From Woeseiaceae bacterium (GTDB lineage Bacteria; Pseudomonadota; Gammaproteobacteria; Steroidobacterales; Woeseiaceae), in NCBI GenBank assembly GCA_021773035.1, contig JAJFKU010000038.1, positions 1 to 64,000 of the forward strand: a stretch of DNA of 64,000 bases, given 5' to 3'. A program made the translations under genes and the position numbers. This document shows, one piece after another, positions 32,050-41,076 of the stretch (the stretch's first letter is position 1; every line of letters starts with the position of its first letter). Below the pieces are notes generated by a model. It was not told the origin of the DNA. It saw nothing but the letters and a program-made list of their open reading frames with translations, and did no database searches.

Positions 32050-33042
32050 TTAAGTCTGGCGGCGGGCCAGCATCAGCTGCATACCGTCGCTTGGTGGCGC
32101 CAGCCCGCAATCACGAAGCCCAGTCGCCCAGTCGATCAACAATCCTTCAAGGGTGAGTTGAACGTTATACGATCCGCCGGGTTGCCCCCGCAGTCGGTTT
32201 ATTATGTCTAAATAGCAGAACAAATTTCGCCTGTCCATGCGGCGCAGCACAGAATCGTCAATTGCGAGGCCGTCCGCAACTTCACGCCCTGCGGAAGTTG
32301 CCAGTACGGCGAGCTTTATCTGCTGCGATAGCCAGTTGAGTACGAAACCCGGGTCCAGCTTGGCCCAACGCGCCGCAGTCTCCACGGCTGATCCTCTGCC
32401 CTTGCCGAGGAGTTCAAGATCCCGCGCCATTGAGGCACTGGTTTCAAGGTTCTCGAGCGCATCGATAGCCGCGAGCGGTGCGCCGCCCGACATTCTCAGA
32501 GCGTCGAGCCAGGCCGCGCCCGGCTGTAGCCTGTTCAACCATTCCAAAGCGGCACTCTCGGTCGGGACCGCAATATCCATTCGCTGGCAGCGGCTGAATA
32601 TAGTCGCTGGAAGCTTGCCGACCCGATCGACGACAAGAATCAGCAGGGCATCACCCGGCGGCTCCTCCAGGGTCTTGAGCAGACTGTTCGCCGCATTGTT
32701 GGTCATATCGTTGGCGGGCTCGATCACCGCGACCTTTCCGCGCCCCTCGTAGCTGGTTAGCGAGAGTTCAGCTACCAGGGTCCGAATCTGCTCAATACCA
32801 ATGGAGCGCTTATCCTCGGCGGTTGCAATCCAGCGCATATCCGGATGCTCAAGCACCGGCGACGGGTACTGCGGCAAGGGAGCTGCCGCCGCAGGCCGAA
32901 GCTGCTGGGTGGCCATCCATGCGGCCGCAGCGCGCTTACCGACGCCGGCCGGACCCGTTAGTACTATCGCGTGCGGCACTCGATCACGCCGACTGTAGTC
33001 CGCCCAGAGTGCCGCCATATCTCTATGCCAATAAATATCCAT
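32050..33042 (-). CDS. holB: DNA polymerase III subunit delta'
   Basis: 330 residues. The AAA+ domain has GPAGVGKRAAAAWM (P-loop-like) and AVIEPANDMTNNAANSLLKTLEEPP, the clamp-loader signature shared by HolB and DnaX. IGIEQIRTLVAELSLTSYEG and FSRCQRMDIA also match. The helical C-terminal collar follows. The protein is part of the clamp loader that places the sliding clamp on primed DNA. The zinc-binding Cys of E. coli HolB are not obvious. It sits between tmk and pilZ, the standard order in gammaproteobacteria. Confidence 0.9.
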   Translation of the reverse strand: MDIYWHRDMAALWADYSRRDRVPHAIVLTGPAGVGKRAAAAWMATQQLRPAAAAPLPQYPSPVLEHPDMRWIATAEDKRSIGIEQIRTLVAELSLTSYEGRGKVAVIEPANDMTNNAANSLLKTLEEPPGDALLILVVDRVGKLPATIFSRCQRMDIAVPTESAALEWLNRLQPGAAWLDALRMSGGAPLAAIDALENLETSASMARDLELLGKGRGSAVETAARWAKLDPGFVLNWLSQQIKLAVLATSAGREVADGLAIDDSVLRRMDRRNLFCYLDIINRLRGQPGGSYNVQLTLEGLLIDWATGLRDCGLAPPSDGMQLMLARRQT

Positions 33043-33060
33043 AAAACAGCTAATTAGGGA

Positions 33061-33702
33061 TTATTTCTGAAGTGAAATGTCATTAGTAATTCTCTGTGCG
33101 AATTGCGCCACGTCGGCCTGCACGGCCGCGAGACTTCGAGTGGTATCGATAACAACGAAGCGTTCCGGTTCGGCCGCAGCCAGGGTCAGATAGCAGTCGC
33201 GGACGCGCGCAAAAAAATCGTGTGCCTCGCGCTCAATCCGATCGGGTACGCCGCGATTGTCCGCCCGCGCCATGCCAACTTCCACCGGCGCATCCAGAAG
33301 TATCGTCAGGTCCGGCCAGGTATCCCCGTGCACCCAGTCAGCAAGCTGCTCAATCGTGCTCATCGGCAGGCCCCGTCCCGCCCCCTGGTAGGCGCGGCTG
33401 GAGTCGGTGAAACGATCGCAGACCACCCATTTCCCCGCCTCGATCGCCGGCATAATCACGTTGTTCACGTTCAACGAACGTGCTGCGAACATCAACAATA
33501 ACTCGGCTATTTCCGGAATCGGCTCGTCGCCGCGGTCCTTCAGCAGGCTACGGATGTCTTCGGCAACCGGAGTACCTCCCGGCTCACGGGTTGTCAGCAC
33601 TTCGTAACCCGCCGCTTCGATGTTCCTGACGAGCACCTCGATATTACTGGACTTACCGACGCCTTCGATGCCCTCGACACTGATGAACCGTCCGCGCTTC
33701 AT
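33061..33702 (-). CDS. tmk: Thymidylate kinase
   Basis: 213 residues. SVEGIEGVGKSSNIEVLVRN is the P-loop (the usual GxDGAGKST is G-I-E-G-V-G-K-S-S here). TREPGGTPVAEDIRSLL, CDRFTDSSRAYQGAGRGL and a lid region DRIEREAHDFFARVRDCYL complete the family. It phosphorylates dTMP to dTDP. The start overlaps the mltG stop by 4 bp (ATGA). Strong conservation and operon position leave little doubt. Confidence 0.95.
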   Translation of the reverse strand: MKRGRFISVEGIEGVGKSSNIEVLVRNIEAAGYEVLTTREPGGTPVAEDIRSLLKDRGDEPIPEIAELLLMFAARSLNVNNVIMPAIEAGKWVVCDRFTDSSRAYQGAGRGLPMSTIEQLADWVHGDTWPDLTILLDAPVEVGMARADNRGVPDRIEREAHDFFARVRDCYLTLAAAEPERFVVIDTTRSLAAVQADVAQFAQRITNDISLQK

Positions 33703-34748
33703 TGTTGCCTGCCTGTACTTCGGTTCTGCCGCAATCGTCGCAGGTATTCGGCAACCGCCGCATCATGTTCTGCCTTGGTTGCTGAGAATTTATGACTGCC
33801 GTCGCCGAGCCCGGTTGCCACGAAGTACAGTTCTGTGCCGTCCTCAGGATGCAGTGCTGCGTGAATGGCGGCTCGCCCCGGCATGGCGATCGGTGTCGGT
33901 GGCAGTCCATGACGGGTGTAGGTGTTGTAGGGTGTGTCGGTTCGAAGGTGCATGCGCGTCAGATTGCCATCGAAGGCCGGGCCGATGCCGTAGATAACCG
34001 TGGGATCGGTCTGCAGGCGCATGCGTCGCTCGAGCCGGCGCGCAAATACACCGGCGATCCTTGGTCGTTCGTCGGCTTTTGCAGTTTCCTTTTCGATGAT
34101 CGAGGCAAGAGTGAGCGCTTCGTAAGCAGACTTTATCGGAGTGGCGCTGCTGCGCTTTGCCCATTCTTCAGCGAGAACAGTCTGCATCAGCGCGTACGCC
34201 TGACGCAGTAACTCACTGTCCGTTGTGTTGCGCGGGAAACGATAGGTTTCCGGCAGAAACAGGCCCTCGGGGTGCATGACATCTGCTCCCAGCGACTCGA
34301 GCAGCGCCGGCCAGTCTTCGTCCGTCATGGTGGCGGCAATGGCGTCATTGGCGTGTAAAGCGCTGAGTACTTCCCGAAAATTCCATCCTTCTACGAGCGT
34401 AACCGTGTATAGACGAACAGCACCGCTCGTAAACTGTTCCAACAATGCTGCCGGCGTAGTTCCGGCCTCGATCAGGTAGTCGCCAGCGTGAATAGCACCG
34501 GCTTGTCCGTGCCAGCGGACATAGAGGCGCAGCCAGCGATCGTTGCTGATCAGCTCTTCGCTGACGAGTTTGCTGGATACCGAGGCAAACGCGCTGCCGG
34601 CAGGGATATCAAACTCAAGGCCCTCCGCCGGAACCGACAGCGGCGTGTTCATGAAGCGGTTCACCTGGTACACGACGGCAAGAGAAACAGCGGCGGCAAC
34701 GACTAACAGTCCTGCACCGACAAACAAGAGACGCCTCACAGGCGGCAC
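33699..34748 (-). CDS. mltG: Endolytic transglycosylase MltG (YceG)
   Basis: 349 residues with an N-terminal TM helix (~6-26, LLFVGAGLLVVAAAVSLAVV). LTLASIIEKETAKADERP contains the catalytic Glu, and LQTDPTVIYGIG, DTPYNTYTRHGLPPTPIAMPG and TELYFVATGLGDGSHKFS are family blocks. The enzyme cuts nascent peptidoglycan strands in the periplasm. It overlaps pabC by 13 bp and tmk by 4 bp in the conserved cluster. Confidence 0.94.
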   Translation of the reverse strand: MPPVRRLLFVGAGLLVVAAAVSLAVVYQVNRFMNTPLSVPAEGLEFDIPAGSAFASVSSKLVSEELISNDRWLRLYVRWHGQAGAIHAGDYLIEAGTTPAALLEQFTSGAVRLYTVTLVEGWNFREVLSALHANDAIAATMTDEDWPALLESLGADVMHPEGLFLPETYRFPRNTTDSELLRQAYALMQTVLAEEWAKRSSATPIKSAYEALTLASIIEKETAKADERPRIAGVFARRLERRMRLQTDPTVIYGIGPAFDGNLTRMHLRTDTPYNTYTRHGLPPTPIAMPGRAAIHAALHPEDGTELYFVATGLGDGSHKFSATKAEHDAAVAEYLRRLRQNRSTGRQQ

Positions 34749-35581
34749 TCCGCTACGCCGCTGTCGGCCATTGTCTGCATGACCTTGCGCGTAATCGGGC
34801 CAACGCCCCAGTCCCAGTTTGCGCAGCCGGACAGCGGCATCACACCGAACTGGCTGTTGGATACGAAGACCTCGTCGGAAGCGCCGAAATCCGCTGCCGA
34901 GACTACGGTTGTCGCAACACCGGTACCCTGCGCCTGCAAAGTCTCAATAACGTGCCTGCGCATGACACCGGCGACTCCACATCGCTGCAGTGACGGAGTT
35001 GAGACGGTTTTATTTTTGACGAAGAACACGTTGCTCATGGTACCGCAGATAATGTTGCCGTCTGCATCCATTGTCAGCCCTTCGAACACATCCGCAGCGT
35101 TGAACTCGGAGCGCGCAAGTACCTGCTCGATACGATTCAGGGTTTTTACGCCCCTGACCACAGAATCCAGCGCCAACCGGGTCTGGCAGAGCACTGCTCT
35201 CGTACCGTCGCGGTACAATTTCAGCGGCGGCGGTGATGACGGGAATACACCACACAGCACCGAGGGCACCTTAACGAGTTTGCGACCGTAGCCGCGGCGG
35301 CTGGCGCCGGCCGAAACGATAATCTTCACGATACAATAGGCGCTGCTGACATTGCTGCCACCCACGGCATCCATCGCCGCGCGCAACAGCCTGTCTTTAC
35401 GCGGCATGGTGATTCGCAGCAATTCGCAGCCCCGGGCAAGCCGTTCGAGGTGAAACTCCCACAGTCTTGGAGCACCGTTACGGATAGCCACCGTTTCAAA
35501 CAGCCCGTCACCGTACTGAAAACCACGATCATCGATTGCGAGGTGTTCAAGCGCTTCGCCATTGTCAAACCAGTTAGCCAT
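34736..35581 (-). CDS. pabC: Aminodeoxychorismate lyase
   Basis: 281 residues of fold-type IV PLP enzyme. DDRGFQYGDGLFETVAIRNG is the family start, Lys in GVKTLNRIEQVLARSEF is the expected PLP Schiff-base residue, and MDADGNIICGTMSNVFFVK plus GVMRRHVIETL follow. It releases 4-aminobenzoate and pyruvate in folate synthesis. It overlaps pabB by 8 bp, so the pathway's two steps are translated together. An amino-acid aminotransferase of the same fold is less likely given the context. Confidence 0.92.
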   Translation of the reverse strand: MANWFDNGEALEHLAIDDRGFQYGDGLFETVAIRNGAPRLWEFHLERLARGCELLRITMPRKDRLLRAAMDAVGGSNVSSAYCIVKIIVSAGASRRGYGRKLVKVPSVLCGVFPSSPPPLKLYRDGTRAVLCQTRLALDSVVRGVKTLNRIEQVLARSEFNAADVFEGLTMDADGNIICGTMSNVFFVKNKTVSTPSLQRCGVAGVMRRHVIETLQAQGTGVATTVVSAADFGASDEVFVSNSQFGVMPLSGCANWDWGVGPITRKVMQTMADSGVAECRL

Positions 35582-36932
35582 ATCGCAGTGCCCGCAATAA
35601 GCCCTCCGCCTTTGCTCGCGTCTCCTCCAGCTCAGCCTGCGGGTCGGAGTCCGCCACGATGCCAGCCCCCGCCCGAAAGGTGATTTCGCTGCCGCGTCGG
35701 ACCATGGTCCGAATCAGAATGTTCAGGTCCATACCGCCGTCACGATTCAGATAGCCGAAGGATCCGGTATAGGCACCGCGAGGCCCGGCTTCCAGTTCAT
35801 TGATGATCTCCATACAGCGGACTTTCGGACAGCCTGTGATGGTACCACCGGGAAACACAGCAGCGATCGCAGCCCCGGGGCTTACATCATCCCGCAGTCT
35901 GCCGCGAACATTGGAAACGATATGGTGAACGTGTGCGTAGCTCTCCAGGGCCATCATTTCGTCAACCTCGACGCTGCCCGCTTCACATACACGCCCAAGG
36001 TCATTACGCTCCAGATCGATCAGCATGACATGCTCTGCCCGTTCCTTTGGGTGAGAAAACAACTCGTTCGACAAATGACCGTCGCTGGTTTCGTTCTCAC
36101 CCCGGGGGCGCGTTCCTGCGATCGGACGTGTAGAAATGCAGCGGTCTCGCACGTCCAGCAGTCGTTCCGGCGATGATGAAATAATCACGGCGTCCTGCCA
36201 ACGTGCGATTCCAGCGAATGGACCCGGATTTGAGTTGCACAGAGCCCTGTAAATACTCTCGGAGCCCGGTTCGTTCTCCAGGGTGCCGGTCCATTGCCTG
36301 GAGAGGTTAGCCTGGTAAACATCGCCTGCCTCGATGTGCCGCTTCGCGCGCAATACCGCGCTAATAAAATGTGATGGATCGTCTTCTGCGATACTTGCCG
36401 CTGTCGGGCACGGAGTGGCAGCGGAGGCATCCAGTGCCGCGATGTCGGTTGTTACCTGTGAAAGCCTGTCCGGAGTATCGTGTGGAGATTGCTCGTTAAC
36501 AAACAGACAGTCCTGCTTCGCGTGATCATAGATCAATGCTGCGGGGCAGCGCACGGCAAATGCGGTTGGCAATAACGGGTCGTTGTGCAGCGACAGGCTG
36601 GGTTCGATCTCAGCAGCGAGTTCGTAGCCCAGGTACAGGAACCAGCCACCAAGAAAAGGCAGGTCGCTGTCGTGACCGCCGTGCTTCTCGGCAGACCACC
36701 ACCGGTCGAGTGCGGTCAGAAACTGATCTTGACTCTTGCTATGCGGGCCGTCGAGGGAGCCAGGCTCGCGCAGAATGAGGGACTCGCCGGGAAAAGCAAA
36801 CAGAATATCGAACCTGCCAAGATCGCCGCCCCTGGCGGTACTCTGCAAAAGAAACGGATAGCGCGACGGGTGGCGCTGATTGAGCATTCGTAGCTCATCA
36901 GGCCCTGATATCCTGACAGGGGTTTCAGTCAA
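35574..36932 (-). CDS. pabB: Aminodeoxychorismate synthase component I
   Basis: 452 residues. The chorismate-binding domain shows STRPIAGTRPRGENETSDG, LIDLERNDLGRVCEAGSVEV, YAHVHHIVSNVRGRL, FPGGTITGCPKVRCMEIINE and the end motif FRAGAGIVADSDPQAELEET. The N-terminal domain starts near residue 15. PIAGTRPRG with Lys absent and the pabC neighbour favour PabB over TrpE. It makes 4-amino-4-deoxychorismate with a glutaminase (PabA) that is not in the window. Overlaps fabF by 8 bp. Confidence 0.92.
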   Translation of the reverse strand: MTETPVRISGPDELRMLNQRHPSRYPFLLQSTARGGDLGRFDILFAFPGESLILREPGSLDGPHSKSQDQFLTALDRWWSAEKHGGHDSDLPFLGGWFLYLGYELAAEIEPSLSLHNDPLLPTAFAVRCPAALIYDHAKQDCLFVNEQSPHDTPDRLSQVTTDIAALDASAATPCPTAASIAEDDPSHFISAVLRAKRHIEAGDVYQANLSRQWTGTLENEPGSESIYRALCNSNPGPFAGIARWQDAVIISSSPERLLDVRDRCISTRPIAGTRPRGENETSDGHLSNELFSHPKERAEHVMLIDLERNDLGRVCEAGSVEVDEMMALESYAHVHHIVSNVRGRLRDDVSPGAAIAAVFPGGTITGCPKVRCMEIINELEAGPRGAYTGSFGYLNRDGGMDLNILIRTMVRRGSEITFRAGAGIVADSDPQAELEETRAKAEGLLRALRYG

Positions 36933-38166
36933 ACGCTCGAAGAATCAGGCTTCCGTTAGTGCCGCCAAACCCGAACGAGTTGGAAATTGCGGTACGAATT
37001 TTCGCGTCGCGAGCGACGTTTGCCGTGTAGTCGAGATCGCACTCGGGATCCTGATTCTGCAGATTGATAGTCGGCGGCACGACCTGGTCGCGAATCGCCA
37101 GAGCACAAAAGATGGCTTCTACCGCACCGGCAGCGCCCAACAGGTGCCCGGTTGTCGATTTCGTCGAGCTAACCGCGAGCTTACTGGCGGCATCGCCAAA
37201 AGCACGTTTGATTCCCACCGTTTCGCCGACATCACCGGCGGGTGTCGAGGTGCCATGCGCGTTCAGGTAGTCGACATCGGTCGTGTTCAGTTTCGCGTCA
37301 CGAAGAGCCGCGACCATGCACTTGCGGGCGCCCTCGCCGTCTGCGGGCGGCAATGTTACGTGGTAAGCGTCGCCGCTCATGCCAAAACCTAACACCTCGG
37401 CGACAATTTCAGCTCCGCGGGCTTTTGCATGCTCGAGCTCTTCCAGTACAACGCAGCCAGCGCCATTGCTCAGTACAAAACCGTCACGATCAATATCGTA
37501 AGGCCGGCTGGCTCCTGACGGGTCGTCGTTACGTGTACTCATGGCGCGGGCCGAACAAAACCCACCCATCGCGAGTGGTGTGGTTGCGTATTCGGAACCG
37601 CCCGCCAGCATTACGTCCGCGTCGCCGTGGACAATGCTCCGTGCCGCCAGTCCGATGCAATGTGTGGATGTCGCGCAGGCAGTAACAATAGAAATGTTGG
37701 GCCCGGTAATATGCTGCATGATGCTGGCCTGGCCGGACGTCATATTGATGATGCTGCCGGGTATGAAAAACGGCGAGACCTTACGTGCACCACCGGCCAG
37801 CATTTTATTGTGATTGTCTTCGATGGTTTTGATACCACCGATACCGGCGCCCATGGCGACACCGATCGTGTGACCGTTCGCCTCGCTTATCTGCAAACCC
37901 GAATCGTCGATGGCGTCCATCGTCGCCGCGACGCCGTAGTGAATGAACGGATCGTTTTTACGCTGATCCTTTTTCGACAGATAGGCGTCAACATCAAAGT
38001 CTTTGACAAGACCTGCTATACGCGTTGGATAAGTGCTGGTATCGAAGGTGTCGATCAGCGTCGTACCCGAAACCCCCTCACAGACGTTTTTCCAGGCATC
38101 GTCAAGCCGGCTACCAACCGGAGAGACGATCCCCATGCCGGTAATTACAACGCGTCTTTTACTCAA
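36925..38166 (-). CDS. fabF: 3-oxoacyl-ACP synthase II
   Basis: 413 residues. The catalytic Cys is in SIVTACATSTHCIGLAARSI; the two His are in NAHGTSTPAGDVGE and STTGHLLGAAGAVEA. The N-terminal MSKRRVVITGMGIVSPVGSR is typical. FabF elongates acyl-ACP. It lies 81 bp after acpP and leads directly into pabB. Its length fits the family. Confidence 0.95.
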   Translation of the reverse strand: MSKRRVVITGMGIVSPVGSRLDDAWKNVCEGVSGTTLIDTFDTSTYPTRIAGLVKDFDVDAYLSKKDQRKNDPFIHYGVAATMDAIDDSGLQISEANGHTIGVAMGAGIGGIKTIEDNHNKMLAGGARKVSPFFIPGSIINMTSGQASIMQHITGPNISIVTACATSTHCIGLAARSIVHGDADVMLAGGSEYATTPLAMGGFCSARAMSTRNDDPSGASRPYDIDRDGFVLSNGAGCVVLEELEHAKARGAEIVAEVLGFGMSGDAYHVTLPPADGEGARKCMVAALRDAKLNTTDVDYLNAHGTSTPAGDVGETVGIKRAFGDAASKLAVSSTKSTTGHLLGAAGAVEAIFCALAIRDQVVPPTINLQNQDPECDLDYTANVARDAKIRTAISNSFGFGGTNGSLILRAFD

Positions 38167-38217
38167 GTTAGTGTCGTCTTGAAGCGGCAGAAAGACCGCT
38201 GGGTTCTGAGAAGAACT

Positions 38218-38240
38218 GGCGCGGCGGCAAGCACCGCGCC
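38218..38240 (-). terminator. Hairpin between acpP and fabF
   Basis: GGCGCGG (38218-38224) pairs with CCGCGCC (38234-38240) across a 9-base loop, a few bases after the acpP stop on the minus strand. Only a weak T-rich stretch follows. Acyl carrier protein is needed in far higher amounts than FabF, so partial termination or RNA protection is a reasonable role (inference). Confidence 0.45.
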
Positions 38241-38247
38241 GATACTG

Positions 38248-38490
38248 TTACTCAGCGCTCTGGCGAGCGCTTACAAAGTCGATAGCTTGTTGAACGGTAG
38301 TAATCTTCTCGGCGTCCTCATCGGGGATTTCGGTTTCGAATTCCTCCTCGAGAGCCATTACCAACTCAACGGTGTCGAGCGAATCGGCACCCAGATCGTC
38401 GACGAATGAAGCATCGTTTGTTACCTCGTCTTCTTTAACTCCGAGTTGCTCGGCAACGATGCCCTTAACTTGTTCTTCGATACTGCTCAT
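38248..38490 (-). CDS. acpP: Acyl carrier protein
   Basis: 80 residues, acidic. [20 protein letters not shown] contains the Ser that carries 4'-phosphopantetheine. The start [18 protein letters not shown] is preceded by AGGAG. It has a 172-bp upstream gap to fabG, larger than other gaps in the cluster, which suggests its own promoter. It delivers acyl chains to FabD, FabG and FabF. Confidence 0.97.
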   Translation of the reverse strand: MSSIEEQVKGIVAEQLGVKEDEVTNDASFVDDLGADSLDTVELVMALEEEFETEIPDEDAEKITTVQQAIDFVSARQSAE

Positions 38491-38662
38491 AGCCTTTATT
38501 ACTCCTGAAAAGACTCAAAAATTTCACTGCGGCTGGCCGTTATCGGCCTGTTATTTAGCCTGTTTTCACGCTCGAAATCGCTCTAAGTCGTTGATATTTC
38601 AAGAGGCGGCTCGCTCGTGGGTGGCCATTGTATGTGAATAAGTTGTGGCAATCTATAGCCGA

Positions 38663-39418
38663 TCAATCCATCGCCATGCCACCATTGACATGCAGGGTCT
38701 CGCCGGTGATGTAAGCGCCGCCCTCCGAGGCCAGAAACAGCACCGCATTCGCAATATCGCTGCTGTCACCGAGTTTGCCAAGCGGGATCTGACCCAACAT
38801 CGCGGCCCGTTGCTCGTCGGGAAGTACTTTGGTCATATCGGTATCGATAAAACCTGGTGCAACGACGTTGACGGTGATGCCTCGCGAGCCGATTTCGCGT
38901 GCCAGCGATTTCGAAAAACCGATCATCCCGGCCTTGGATGCTGCGTAGTTTGCCTGGCCCGCGTTACCCATTACGGCGATTACCGAGGCGATGTTGACGA
39001 TGCGCCCTTTCTTCGCCTTCATCATGCCGCGAAGGCAGGCCTTGCTAACGCGGTAAAGCCCGGTGAGGTTGGTCGCGATGACGTCGTCCCACTCTTCCTG
39101 CTTCATACGCATGAGCAAATTGTCTTTCGTAATACCGGCGTTGTTCACCAGAATACCCGGTGCGCCCTCGTTACTCTGTATGTCCTTTAACGCACCCTGA
39201 ACCGAGTCGTCGTCGGACACGTTCATTACCACGCCACGGCCGCTGCCGTTGAGGGCATCTGTGATACCGGCGGCACCGGCATCACTGGTCGCGGTACCGA
39301 CAACCGTGGCACCCGCTGTTGCCAGCGCCCGGGCTATAGCTGCGCCAATCCCGCGCGATGCGCCTGTAACCAGGGCGATTTCGCCCGATAGTGCATCGGA
39401 ACTGAAAATACTTGTCAT
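38663..39418 (-). CDS. fabG: 3-oxoacyl-ACP reductase
   Basis: 251 residues of classical short-chain dehydrogenase. NADP-binding ALVTGASRGIGAAIARAL, NNAGITKDNLLMRM, and the catalytic set Ser in IVNIASVIAVMGN and Y-A-A-S-K are present. GGAYITGETLHVNGGMAMD is the typical end. It reduces 3-oxoacyl-ACP. It sits 20 bp after fabD. Confidence 0.96.
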   Translation of the reverse strand: MTSIFSSDALSGEIALVTGASRGIGAAIARALATAGATVVGTATSDAGAAGITDALNGSGRGVVMNVSDDDSVQGALKDIQSNEGAPGILVNNAGITKDNLLMRMKQEEWDDVIATNLTGLYRVSKACLRGMMKAKKGRIVNIASVIAVMGNAGQANYAASKAGMIGFSKSLAREIGSRGITVNVVAPGFIDTDMTKVLPDEQRAAMLGQIPLGKLGDSSDIANAVLFLASEGGAYITGETLHVNGGMAMD

Positions 39419-39438
39419 TTGAAATCCTTGTTGCTTAC

Positions 39439-40365
39439 TCAGACCTGCAGTGATTTCTGCAGACTATCAATAGAATCGATAAAGCTGACGGGTGTGCTCT
39501 TGCTGATACGACGGCACAGACCGGAAAGCACCCTCCCGGGGCCGCACTCGATGATGGAAGTTGCGCCATTTTGAATCATGGCATTCACAGTCGTCACCCA
39601 ATGCACCGGCGCATGTACCTGCCGCGACAGGCGCGCGCGAATATCGTCCGCATCGGTGTAGGGCTTGCCATCGGTAGCAGCGACCACGGTAAATTTCGGC
39701 CTCCTGAAATCAGCCGCCGCCAGCGCCTCCTGCAGCGCTTCGCCCGCCCCGATCATCAGCGATGAATGCGACGGAACGCTCACTGGCAGCATCACCGCAC
39801 GACGAGCCCCGGCTGCCTCGAGCAACACGAGCGCCCTGTCGAGGGCATCTTTGTGGCCCGCGATAACAACTTGTCCCGGCGTGTTGAAATTGACGGGCTC
39901 AGCAACGCCGATCAATGACGCCTCGTCGCAGGCATTGATAACAGAGTCGTCATCCAGACCGAGTACCGCGGCCATCGCGCCGACGCCCACCGGCACCGCA
40001 TTCTGCATAAGCTGCGCGCGCCGGCTCACGACTTTCAGTGCATCACCGAAATCGATAGCATCGGATGCGACCAGTGCGGAGTATTCCCCCAGGCTATGAC
40101 CGGCAACCTGCCCCGGATCTTCGCCCCCGGCCGCCTTCCAGGCCCTGTAGGCGGCTGTTCCGGCGGTCAGCATGGCCGGTTGCGTGACAACGGTCTCGGA
40201 GAGTTTTTCCGTCGCTCCGTCCTGTACCAGCGACCAGAGGTCGTAACCCAGTACCTCGCTGGCCTCGGCATAGGTTCGTTGTACGACCGGGTATTCGCTC
40301 GCCAAATCGGCCTGCATACCGACTGATTGTGATCCCTGTCCGGGAAATACCATCGCTCTAGTCAA
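39439..40365 (-). CDS. fabD: Malonyl-CoA:ACP transacylase
   Basis: 308 residues. MVFPGQGSQSVGMQADL is the start signature, GHSLGEYSALVASDAI has the nucleophilic Ser, and LPVSVPSHSSLM contains the catalytic His. It loads malonate onto AcpP. It begins 36 bp after the rhombosortase gene on the same strand; plsX and fabH, which usually precede fabD, are not adjacent here. Confidence 0.95.
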   Translation of the reverse strand: MTRAMVFPGQGSQSVGMQADLASEYPVVQRTYAEASEVLGYDLWSLVQDGATEKLSETVVTQPAMLTAGTAAYRAWKAAGGEDPGQVAGHSLGEYSALVASDAIDFGDALKVVSRRAQLMQNAVPVGVGAMAAVLGLDDDSVINACDEASLIGVAEPVNFNTPGQVVIAGHKDALDRALVLLEAAGARRAVMLPVSVPSHSSLMIGAGEALQEALAAADFRRPKFTVVAATDGKPYTDADDIRARLSRQVHAPVHWVTTVNAMIQNGATSIIECGPGRVLSGLCRRISKSTPVSFIDSIDSLQKSLQV

Positions 40366-40401
40366 AACCTTCTCCGCTGGCAGTGAGTCTGAGGCCGCGC
40401 A

Positions 40402-41016
40402 TTATATAGCTGCCTGCGGCCCGACTCTAATTGTTGCGATTCGAGCGCCCAGAAGGCCTCCCAGGGCGCCATAGAGGTGTGCATCGACGACCACAGCGCC
40501 TCCGGAGCTCAGTTCCGAGCCCGGAACGGGGCCGGCAAACTGCTCCCAGGCCAGCTTCGCCACCAGCAGCACCGCCAGAACCGCCGTTTCAGTGTCCACG
40601 CGGCGCAATCTGCGAAAGAGCGCTGCCGCCAGGAGCCCATGCAGCAGCCCGGACAGCCCCACGTACCAGTGCAGAGCGGGATTCATCACCCAGAAGGCTA
40701 TATCGATGGTGGCCAGCGTACACAACGCTATCAGCGCCCACGAACGCGGCCCGTAGGTGGCACCTACCAGGTACCAAACCAGCAGCAAACCCGCGCCATT
40801 GAGCGCGAAATGCGACCAACTCAGATGCGCGAGATGACCAGTTAGCAGACGCCAGGCTTCACCCCGGGCAATCCAGACCCGGTCGTAGCGCAGCCATTCC
40901 CGGCCCTCGTCGCCAAAAAGGGCGATCAATACCCCCGCAAACAGCAAAATACCGGGAAGAATCCATGCCGTTGCAGCCTTCGTGCCTGCAGAGTGTTTCG
41001 ATTTGTCTAACCCCAT
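40402..41016 (-). CDS. rrtA: Rhombosortase (rhomboid protease of GlyGly-CTERM system)
   Basis: 204 residues with about six membrane helices. GEAWRLLTGHLAHLSWSHFAL, YVGLSGLLHGLLAAALF (catalytic Ser) and VVDAHLYGALGGLLGA (catalytic His) match rhombosortase rather than GlpG. Rhombosortases cut the C-terminal GlyGly-CTERM tails of exported proteins that leave through type II secretion. The gspG operon starts 60 bp away on the opposite strand, which supports the link. No GlyGly-CTERM substrate is encoded in this window. Confidence 0.85.
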   Translation of the reverse strand: MGLDKSKHSAGTKAATAWILPGILLFAGVLIALFGDEGREWLRYDRVWIARGEAWRLLTGHLAHLSWSHFALNGAGLLLVWYLVGATYGPRSWALIALCTLATIDIAFWVMNPALHWYVGLSGLLHGLLAAALFRRLRRVDTETAVLAVLLVAKLAWEQFAGPVPGSELSSGGAVVVDAHLYGALGGLLGARIATIRVGPQAAI

Positions 41017-41076
41017 GTTTGGTATACTGACGTTTAATCAATTAGCGAGTCAATCGGACGTTCTGGAGCACACAGC

